A stretch of DNA of 33,322 bases from a virus: positions 1 through 33,322 of IMG/VR virus record IMGVR_UViG_3300012000_000076, one strand, 5' to 3'. Positions 28,619 to 33,322 of the stretch are shown here, in pieces. Made by a program: the position numbers and the translations under genes. The notes beneath the pieces are model-generated. The model had not been told where the DNA came from. It saw nothing but the letters and a program-made list of their open reading frames with translations, and made no database searches. The first letter of the stretch is position 1, and each line of letters opens with the position of its first letter.

Positions 28619-29316
28619 GTTTCAGGCTTGCGCCATCCCCGGTGTGACTTGATGCGACCGCAGTTGACGCTGCGCATATGGCAGTCGCTTAAGTTATTTT
28701 TACGGCAGAAGTCTTTGAGGTTGTGAATCGTGGTCAGCTCGCCGTCGGGGTTCAAAAACTGATACGTTTTGGAGTATTTTTTGCTGATCGCCTGTCGGCC
28801 ACGGGCGCGAATCTCCTGCATCTGTTCTTCAGGAATCGCGTGCAGGCCGGTTTTTAACTCCACTGATTTCGTGCCGCCGATGCTGGCCCATTTCAGGTGC
28901 TGTTTCCGTGTCATGTTCAAGAAGCCGCCGCCATTCGAGATCGAGCGCTCCAAGGCGATGCGGCGCTGCGCGTCAGTGAGCAGGAACCGGCCGGCAGCGT
29001 TGCGGTTCAGACAGACTTCCGGGCCTAAATACTCCGTGTTGGCGTGGGCGTTTTTAATCAGCGTGGTTTCGGTGTCGGACAGCTCTTTGGCGGCTTTCTT
29101 CGAGGCCCGGCGCTTTTCGGCCCGCAGGATTACTTTCAGCGCGTCGGCCTGATATTCCGGGTGCGTCGGATCGTTGTACTGGGCAAACGTCACCGGCGAC
29201 CCAAAGTACTGGTGGTCGTCTTCGGGGGCTTTGTCAGTGATGCGCGAGCCGTAGTAAAACTTGTAACCCAGCGACGGGTACAAGATCACGTACAGGTAGT
29301 ACCAGCGTTTGGCCAT
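28612..29316 (-). CDS. GIY-YIG-like homing endonuclease
   Basis: A 234-residue protein. The N-terminus matches the GIY-YIG nuclease start in degenerate form: YYLYVI (6-11) and KFYYGSR (18-24), then a DD..YFGS block, as in phage Seg/Mob-type freestanding endonucleases. The C-terminal part (about 180-234), YQFLNPDGELTTIHNLKDFC to GWRKP, is a NUMOD-type DNA-recognition module with helix-turn-helix. The ATG at 29316 is preferred because an ATG at 29340 falls inside a hairpin and lacks a ribosome site; that site would add 8 residues. The gene is freestanding, inserted between a phosphatase and the membrane-protein/actin pair. The target site is unknown. Confidence 0.7.
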   Translation of the reverse strand: MAKRWYYLYVILYPSLGYKFYYGSRITDKAPEDDHQYFGSPVTFAQYNDPTHPEYQADALKVILRAEKRRASKKAAKELSDTETTLIKNAHANTEYLGPEVCLNRNAAGRFLLTDAQRRIALERSISNGGGFLNMTRKQHLKWASIGGTKSVELKTGLHAIPEEQMQEIRARGRQAISKKYSKTYQFLNPDGELTTIHNLKDFCRKNNLSDCHMRSVNCGRIKSHRGWRKPETC

Positions 29317-29317
29317 G

Positions 29318-29383
29318 CACTGAATCCGTTCAGTGAACATTGCGGGGTTAGATCCGTCTAACCGGCCGGGTATTAATTTACCC
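29318..29383 (-). promoter_or_regulatory. Three tandem hairpins in the leader of the homing endonuclease gene
   Basis: Three inverted repeats follow one another from the HAD-gene stop to the endonuclease start: GGGTA/TACCC (29368-29383), GGTTAGA/TCTAACC (29346-29363) and CACTGAA/TTCAGTG (29318-29335). The last two have 7-bp stems and the same loop, CGGA on the minus strand. The loop of the last one carries GGA about 10 bases before the ATG at 29316, so folding may hide the ribosome site. The first includes the 12-mer GGTAAATTAATA shared with 9256-9267. Confidence 0.6.
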
Positions 29384-29814
29384 TATTGCGGTAGCATTTC
29401 TAAAATTGGCGGCCAGTAACTCTCAGGGTGCACAACCTTGGGTGTAAAAATCGGCAGGGTTTCGCAGACGTTTACCGTGCCGTCAATCCGGGCTAACTGG
29501 GCGGGTGTTAATCCGCCCACGCCCTCGGGCAGGTCGTCGATCCAGATATCGATGTGAATGCCCAGCTGCTTGGTGATCTCGCGCTTGGGCAGGTGGTTGC
29601 AGAACACACACCGCGTCAGCAGGCTAAACGTACGCGGGCCGAACGTGTTGTATAACTCCGCGCGGCTGTACGGCGTCTCGGTGCGGCCGGTCACGCAATA
29701 CACCTTGTGGCCGCGCTGCGTAAACATGCGAATCATCGTCCGCCACATGTCCACGTCGCTGGTGAACGTGCGGTCAAAATCAATCGCAATGCTGGTCGGC
29801 CGGTACGGATTCAT
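29383..29814 (-). CDS. HAD-like phosphatase
   Basis: A 143-residue protein of the haloacid-dehalogenase fold. Motif I is IDFDRTFT (11-18), with Asp12 the expected nucleophile and Asp14 the acid/base. Motif II is VTGRT (41-45), Lys77 in LPKRE is a candidate motif III lysine, and WIDDLPEG (91-98) is motif IV with Asp93/Asp94 for magnesium. The family hydrolyses phosphate esters; phage members act on nucleotides or polynucleotide 3' ends, but the substrate here is not evident. The ATG at 29814 overlaps the previous gene as ATGA. Three hairpins follow its stop. Confidence 0.8.
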   Translation of the reverse strand: MNPYRPTSIAIDFDRTFTSDVDMWRTMIRMFTQRGHKVYCVTGRTETPYSRAELYNTFGPRTFSLLTRCVFCNHLPKREITKQLGIHIDIWIDDLPEGVGGLTPAQLARIDGTVNVCETLPIFTPKVVHPESYWPPILEMLPQ

Positions 29815-30380
29815 TCCGCGTCGTTGTGCACGCCGTCTTCGACCTCGCGGACATAGCGCATGCGCCGCTTGTATTTCACGCGCTCGATAAACGCCGTGGG
29901 CGTCGAGTAGCGGCGGCAGACATAGTCCACGATCTTGTCCACCAGCTCCGTGCGCTTGTCCTGATACTCCGTTTCCGGCCAGCGCCCGTACAGGTACGAC
30001 ACCTCACCGACGCAGCCGTCAAACAGCGGCGTGATAGTCGCCCGATAGAGCGTGATGTTGCGAATTGAGTCCGGGGAGTTCCCGCGCATCGTGCGCTTGG
30101 GGCAGCGGGTCTCGATGAGAAACACGACGCGCTGCGGCGTGTGAATATCCAGCCGGCCGACGGAACAGGCGTCCATGTCCAGTTCGATGTGCAGGTTTAG
30201 GTCGTTGCGCATCTCCTTGAGCATCGCGTCGAGATCCGCTAGCGACGTGTCCAGCGCGGCGCTCGGGTCGTCCGCTTTACCGTCTTCGGCCAGCTTGATG
30301 TAGCGCTGCGCCCGGCCAATCACCCCCGCTAACGCCCCCAGAAACGTGGGTACTTCGTCGGCAACGTCGTCACTGTACAC
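29811..30380 (-). CDS. Hypothetical protein (GTG start)
   Basis: A 189-residue protein, not recognised. The N-terminal 75 residues are helical and acidic. From about 76 a mixed alpha/beta domain follows (VGRLDIHTPQRVVFLIETRC) with a basic C-terminal helix (RVKYKRRMRYVREVED). The start is GTG at 30380 with AGGAG 7 bases upstream, overlapping the previous gene by 11 bases. It could bind nucleic acid because of the basic helix, but there is no motif to prove it. Confidence 0.82.
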   Translation of the reverse strand: MYSDDVADEVPTFLGALAGVIGRAQRYIKLAEDGKADDPSAALDTSLADLDAMLKEMRNDLNLHIELDMDACSVGRLDIHTPQRVVFLIETRCPKRTMRGNSPDSIRNITLYRATITPLFDGCVGEVSYLYGRWPETEYQDKRTELVDKIVDYVCRRYSTPTAFIERVKYKRRMRYVREVEDGVHNDAE

Positions 30381-30585
30381 GATTCAACTCCTGTATACGT
30401 GTTTCCAGTTCGTTGATCTTGCGCCGGGCTTCCTGATGATCCGCCGCGGCTTTGGTTACCATGCCGGCAATCAGTGAATTCAGCCGGTCCAGCTCGTCAG
30501 CGGCTGCGTCAAGCGTCTGCCGGTCGACCATGCCGTGCATCGTGCGCAGTTTCTTACTGAGATGGTGTCGCGTGTCGTCACTCAT
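30370..30585 (-). CDS. Small coiled-coil protein
   Basis: A 71-residue, almost wholly helical protein. Heptad-like spacing of hydrophobic residues runs from about 22 to 69 (LDAAADELDRLNSLI, then INELETRIQEL), indicating a coiled coil. AAGGAG lies 8 bases before the ATG at 30585, which overlaps the deaminase stop as ATGA. The function is unknown; it could be a small dimeric adaptor. Confidence 0.82.
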   Translation of the reverse strand: MSDDTRHHLSKKLRTMHGMVDRQTLDAAADELDRLNSLIAGMVTKAAADHQEARRKINELETRIQELNRVQ

Positions 30586-31067
30586 AGCTCAATCTCCTTC
30601 CCGTCGCGTAAAAGTTTTACGCCAACTTTGTCGGTGATCCGGCGGCAGATAATACCGGCTTCGCGCAGCATCTCGTCGGCGCGTTCGATGCTTTCTTTCC
30701 ATGACCCGTGCGCTTCCGGGTACGCCAGCCCCACGACTTCGTGAATCCCGGCAATGATGATCGCCCGGGCGCAGTCGGTGCAGGCAAACCACGGGCAGTA
30801 GAGCGTGGCGCGCTTGGTGGGAATGCCGAGTCTGGCCGCGGTATAAATAACATTACGCTCGGCGTGCTCGATGTAGTTGTACTTCATCGGGCGTTCAAGG
30901 CGCTCGGCGCGATGTTGGACATCCGGCGGCAGGGTGTTGGCTGCGGCTACGTTTTCGCCGCGCTCGGCCACCAGCACCGCGCCGTTTTGCGTGTGCGGAT
31001 CATCGGACTGCGTGCGAGCGACGTTACAGGCGACGCGCAGGAAGAACGGATCAAGAGTTGCGTGCAT
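30582..31067 (-). CDS. Deoxycytidylate (dCMP) deaminase family protein
   Basis: A 161-residue zinc deaminase. Zinc site: HAE (His68, Glu70 as proton shuttle) in YIEHAERNVIY, and CPWFACTDCA with Cys96 and Cys99 as the other ligands. Length and the C-terminal half (ERADEMLREAGI and following) fit phage and ComEB-type dCMP deaminases, which convert dCMP to dUMP for thymidylate synthesis. No ribosome site is obvious before the ATG at 31067, so the start is less certain. It overlaps the next gene by 4 bases. It belongs to nucleotide-pool control during phage replication. Confidence 0.88.
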   Translation of the reverse strand: MHATLDPFFLRVACNVARTQSDDPHTQNGAVLVAERGENVAAANTLPPDVQHRAERLERPMKYNYIEHAERNVIYTAARLGIPTKRATLYCPWFACTDCARAIIIAGIHEVVGLAYPEAHGSWKESIERADEMLREAGIICRRITDKVGVKLLRDGKEIEL

Positions 31068-31073
31068 GGCTGT

Positions 31074-31166
31074 TTAACAAGAGATGCGGGTTGGATACTG
31101 GCAGCAGAACCGCTCGTGTTCCGCTTGTGCTCGTGTGACGTAGGGGCGAAGGAGGCGCTTGGACAC
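31074..31166 (-). CDS. Possible 30-residue peptide (GTG start)
   Basis: A GTG at 31166 opens a 30-codon frame ending 6 bases before the deaminase start, encoding a basic, Cys-containing peptide (MSKRLLRPYVTRAQ and on). No ribosome site is clear. It may be an unannotated small gene or simply untranslated leader. Confidence 0.2.
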   Translation of the reverse strand: MSKRLLRPYVTRAQAEHERFCCQYPTRISC

Positions 31167-31168
31167 GT

Positions 31169-31333
31169 TTAAAACCCAGCAACCAGTACCCGGCACCACG
31201 GCTGTCCAAGTGTGGTGCGAACGCCGGGAGGACGACCGGCGTTCTGCGGCGTCACTTCCGGTCCGGCGCAGAACAGGCGGGAGTGACCTGCTCGCAGCAC
31301 AAAACCGGCCGCCATGCCGCAACTTTCCCGCAT
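31169..31333 (-). CDS. Possible small protein of 54 residues
   Basis: The ATG at 31333 lies 2 bases after the ferritin-like gene stop and has GAGGA 7 bases upstream, the normal coupling pattern here. The 54-residue product has three Cys and many Gly/Arg residues and no recognised motif. It would fill most of a 268-base gap that otherwise has no gene. Coding is plausible from the start signals but the sequence composition does not prove it. Confidence 0.4.
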   Translation of the reverse strand: MRESCGMAAGFVLRAGHSRLFCAGPEVTPQNAGRPPGVRTTLGQPWCRVLVAGF

Positions 31334-31335
31334 GT

Positions 31336-31887
31336 TTATTTCCTCGAATCCAACATGTTCAACTTGCGCAACTGACGGTGATCCACATCGGCCAGAATGC
31401 GCTGAATATGCCGGGCGTCCTCGAAACTATCCTGCAGCTGATCTTCGTAAAACACTTCGAGATACGCGGCCGCAACCTTGTCGTCGAGCGACTTCAGCTG
31501 CTCCAGTCGCTTGGCGTAGTTTGCCACGACTTGGCGTTCCAGCGTGTGCGCCTCGATTAAGATATCTTCGATGCGCGTATAGGTTTTAAGCGGATGCCCG
31601 CCGGCGCAGGGCTGGACGAAGTCAAACCCGTACAGGCAGTCCAAGAACTGCTGCACGTGATTCAGCTCGCCCTTGGCCGCTTCGGTTAAGAACTCTTTGT
31701 ACTCTTCCGCGTGCAGGCCCGTGACGGCGCTGGCGTGGTACAGATAGAACTGCAGATGCGTCCATTCATTCTGCAGGTCTTCGTTGATCAGGGTGACAAA
31801 CTCGGCCAGCGTGTACCTGCCCGGCTCGCCTTCGGGTCCGGGTTCGCCGCTGTGATTGGTGACGCCAATATCAATATCGTCCGTCAT
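31336..31887 (-). CDS. Ferritin-like diiron protein
   Basis: A 183-residue protein, mostly four long helices after a Gly/Pro-rich N-terminal 24 residues. Candidate iron ligands follow the ferritin/bacterioferritin spacing: Glu41 in NEDLQNEWTHLQ, Glu74 and His77 in GELNH (the ExxH of helix B), Glu117 in HTLERQ, and Glu148/Gln150 in YEDQLQD. Such proteins store iron, protect DNA from peroxide (Dps-like) or oxidise substrates. The ATG at 31887 overlaps the methyltransferase stop as ATGA and has GGGAG 8 bases upstream. Its role in a phage is open; the fold call is by motif spacing. Confidence 0.75.
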   Translation of the reverse strand: MTDDIDIGVTNHSGEPGPEGEPGRYTLAEFVTLINEDLQNEWTHLQFYLYHASAVTGLHAEEYKEFLTEAAKGELNHVQQFLDCLYGFDFVQPCAGGHPLKTYTRIEDILIEAHTLERQVVANYAKRLEQLKSLDDKVAAAYLEVFYEDQLQDSFEDARHIQRILADVDHRQLRKLNMLDSRK

Positions 31888-32414
31888 GTCACAAACTCCC
31901 GTTTGAGGTAATCAGCCAGCCGCTCGGCCTGCGGCGTTTCTTCTTTTACGATTTGGTCAAAGCAGACCGCACCGTACTGCCGAAAGATTTGCACGTTATT
32001 TACGAACCAGCCCATATGGTACCCAAGCTGCATAAACCCGCATAGGCGAGTTGTGGCCTCTGCGTCATACACGTAGTTATGACAGCCAAACTTATGCGCC
32101 CAGTATTCCTTGGGTTGACAGTTAATGTGCCCGTGTCCGCCCTGTCCGGGTTGTGCCGCGCTGAAGATCACCGTGGGCGCAACACCGACGAGCTTTTCCA
32201 CGAACTTATCGGCTAGCTCTGGGTCGATGTGCTCCGCCACTTCCAAGCACAGGCAGATGTCGTAGTTCCTGTACATGTCAAACTGCGGATGAAACACGCT
32301 GAGTTTGTCGTAGGGACAGCGCGGATCAGGGTCCACACCGTCCGCCTGCAGGCCCAGATTGCGCAGGGCCGTGACGTAAATCCCGGGGCCGCAACCGACA
32401 TCAAGAATTCGCAT
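31884..32414 (-). CDS. SAM-dependent methyltransferase (class I)
   Basis: A 176-residue Rossmann-fold methyltransferase. Motif I is ILDVGCGPG (3-11), followed by the acidic strand end GVDPDP (26-31) and the post-II block CLCLEVAEHIDP (54-65). The sequence looks like the small-molecule/protein methyltransferase group (Methyltransf_23-like), without the DPPY motif of DNA adenine methylases or the PC motif of cytosine C5 enzymes. The substrate is unknown; capping of a sugar or nucleotide is possible. GGGGAG is 6 bases before the ATG at 32414, which lies within the end of the nuclease-like gene. Confidence 0.85.
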   Translation of the reverse strand: MRILDVGCGPGIYVTALRNLGLQADGVDPDPRCPYDKLSVFHPQFDMYRNYDICLCLEVAEHIDPELADKFVEKLVGVAPTVIFSAAQPGQGGHGHINCQPKEYWAHKFGCHNYVYDAEATTRLCGFMQLGYHMGWFVNNVQIFRQYGAVCFDQIVKEETPQAERLADYLKREFVT

Positions 32415-33018
32415 ACTGCACTCCCCGCACGAGATCGGCGAAACCCGTCACGGCGTCTGGCGGGATCAGCAGTTTTGAAATGGGCGCGTTCCAGCAGTCC
32501 CATTTGAACGTCCAGTCGTTGTGGCTGATGTGATCTATCTCGCCCTTGGCTGCAAACGTGGCGACTGATTCAAAAAACATGTCTTTGGGAAGAAAACCCA
32601 GAATCCATGCGCGTTCGCAGTCATTGTGCACGCGAACGAAGCAATACCAGTCGCACAGCTGGTGGATATTGGCGTCGCAGACCGTGCAGTTATAGAACGG
32701 CTTCGGCGGTTGGCCGTAGTTTTGCAGCTTCGTTTTGACGTCCACGCGCCCCAGAATCTTGTTCCGCAAATCCCAGTTATAAATATCTTCACCGGTCGAT
32801 CGCGTCCACTGCTGCTCGTAAAAATCGTAAATAATTTCTTCACCCAGCAGCCCAATGAAGACGCCTTGGCCTTCTTTGATCGAGTCGTTGAGATGTGCAC
32901 GCCCGTAGCGCTCGATCACACGGGCCGTCATGTCTTCTTCGCGGTCCAGTGCGCGCTTTAACTGGTCCGCGGTGACAGGAACTTCCAGAACATGACGCCC
33001 GCAGCGTACTGCTGACAT
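32401..33018 (-). CDS. Putative PD-(D/E)XK-type nuclease-like protein
   Basis: A 205-residue protein from the ATG at 33018, which has AAAGGAA just upstream; the frame is open to 33072 but that extension covers the promoter-like region. The core GLLGEEIIYDFYEQ (57-70), D83 in NWDLRN and RVDVKTK (91-97, D93-x-K95) fits the E...D...(D/E)xK order of PD-(D/E)XK nucleases. Cys111, Cys114, Cys122 and Cys126 may bind zinc. The fold call is by motif only. It overlaps the methyltransferase gene by 14 bases. Roles could be host-DNA degradation or processing of phage DNA. Confidence 0.62.
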   Translation of the reverse strand: MSAVRCGRHVLEVPVTADQLKRALDREEDMTARVIERYGRAHLNDSIKEGQGVFIGLLGEEIIYDFYEQQWTRSTGEDIYNWDLRNKILGRVDVKTKLQNYGQPPKPFYNCTVCDANIHQLCDWYCFVRVHNDCERAWILGFLPKDMFFESVATFAAKGEIDHISHNDWTFKWDCWNAPISKLLIPPDAVTGFADLVRGVQYANS

Positions 33019-33043
33019 GTGTTTCCTTTCAGAGGGTGGGCGC

Positions 33044-33072
33044 AGTGTAATGCACCCCCTGAAAGCGGGCAA
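33044..33072 (-). promoter_or_regulatory. Possible sigma70-type promoter
   Basis: On the minus strand TTGCCC (33067-33072) and TACACT (33044-33049), each matching four of six consensus bases, are separated by 17 bases. They lie in the 73-base gap between phoH and the nuclease-like gene, with the start 25 bases downstream. This would suit host-polymerase transcription of the accessory block. Confidence is limited by the moderate hexamers. Confidence 0.35.
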
Positions 33073-33091
33073 GAGAAACCGCGCGTATCGT

Positions 33092-33322
33092 TTACAGCTT
33101 TTTTAAGATCGCTGCGACAAGTGGATGACGCACGACGTCACTGTGGGCAAACTGCACAATATCAATGCCCGAGATACCCTTGAGTTTACTCACCACTTCA
33201 TTCATGGGTGGCGGCGAGATGGGCAAGTCAGTCTGTTGCGGATCACCCGTCACGATGATCTTCGAGTTCTGCCCGAAGCGCGATAAAAATAACTTAAACT
33301 GCGTGTACGTGGCGTTCTGGGC
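33092..33322 (-). CDS. phoH: PhoH-like ATPase, C-terminal part (runs off right edge)
   Basis: The last 76 residues of a PhoH-family P-loop ATPase. AQNATYTQFKLFLSRFG is the family block after the Walker B region, and KIIVTGDPQQTDLP is the conserved post-Walker B strand with Gly-Asp and Gln. The ending DVVRHPLVAAILKKL matches the usual C-terminus of the family. PhoH proteins are ATP-dependent RNA-binding or helicase-like enzymes very common in phages. The Walker A and B motifs lie beyond the window. The stop is TAA at 33092-33094. Confidence 0.9.
   Translation of the reverse strand, partial: AQNATYTQFKLFLSRFGQNSKIIVTGDPQQTDLPISPPPMNEVVSKLKGISGIDIVQFAHSDVVRHPLVAAILKKL

Noticed and set aside
31884-33018. 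Classical restriction-modification system
   Set aside because: The methyltransferase lacks DPPY-type and PC-type DNA-methylase motifs; only the gene coupling suggests it.
1-33322. CRISPR array, insertion sequence or rRNA
   Set aside because: No regularly spaced direct repeats, transposase motifs or rRNA-like sequence were seen on either strand.

Overview
The window looks like one stretch of a large tailed-phage genome (Caudoviricetes-like), moderately GC-rich. All genes I can support lie on the minus strand, so transcription runs from the right end (33.3 kb) to the left end (1). Genes are packed end to end, and many share ATGA or TAATG stop/start overlaps. The evidence for a phage is a capsid-maturation-protease-like protein next to an acidic scaffold-like protein, a phage-type multisubunit RNA polymerase, holin-like membrane proteins, a lone tRNA, a homing endonuclase-like gene, PhoH and a deoxycytidylate deaminase. 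I see no terminase, portal, major capsid or replicase gene here. The host cannot be told from the sequence.

Layout in the order of transcription. (1) 33.3-29.4 kb, metabolism and accessory genes: PhoH C-terminus, a nuclease-like protein overlapping a SAM methyltransferase, a ferritin-like protein, a deoxycytidylate deaminase, two small or unknown proteins and a HAD-fold phosphatase. (2) 29.4-26.7 kb: a GIY-YIG homing endonuclease behind a run of hairpins, a small membrane protein coupled to an actin-like ATPase, and a degenerate phosphodiesterase-like protein. (3) 26.7-22.2 kb: a hairpin-rich leader, holin-like and other small membrane proteins, tRNA-Asn(GUU), and a 479-residue protein with a 2H-phosphoesterase-like domain. 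(4) 22.2-17.5 kb: a complete matrixin-type metalloprotease with a cysteine switch, small secreted or membrane proteins, a papain-fold cysteine protease and a DnaJ-type zinc-finger protein. (5) 17.5-9.3 kb: RNA polymerase. The beta subunit is fused to the N-terminal half of beta-prime in one 1469-residue chain. A separate 626-residue gene carries the bridge helix, trigger loop and C-terminus. Two small genes sit between the halves. (6) 9.2-0 kb, probable virion and head-assembly genes: a 794-residue protein, a beta-rich small protein, an HTH protein, two Ala/Gly-rich proteins, a protease-like protein with a Cys cluster, an acidic scaffold-like protein with an EF-hand loop, and a truncated gene at the edge.

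The polymerase lies inside what looks like the late, virion-gene region, so it could be packaged in the virion or drive late transcription; the sequence does not decide this. The main points of interest are the subunit architecture of the RNA polymerase, the two proteases that resemble cellular families, the actin-like filament candidate with its coupled membrane protein, and intergenic hairpins and short repeats that may be regulatory signals.
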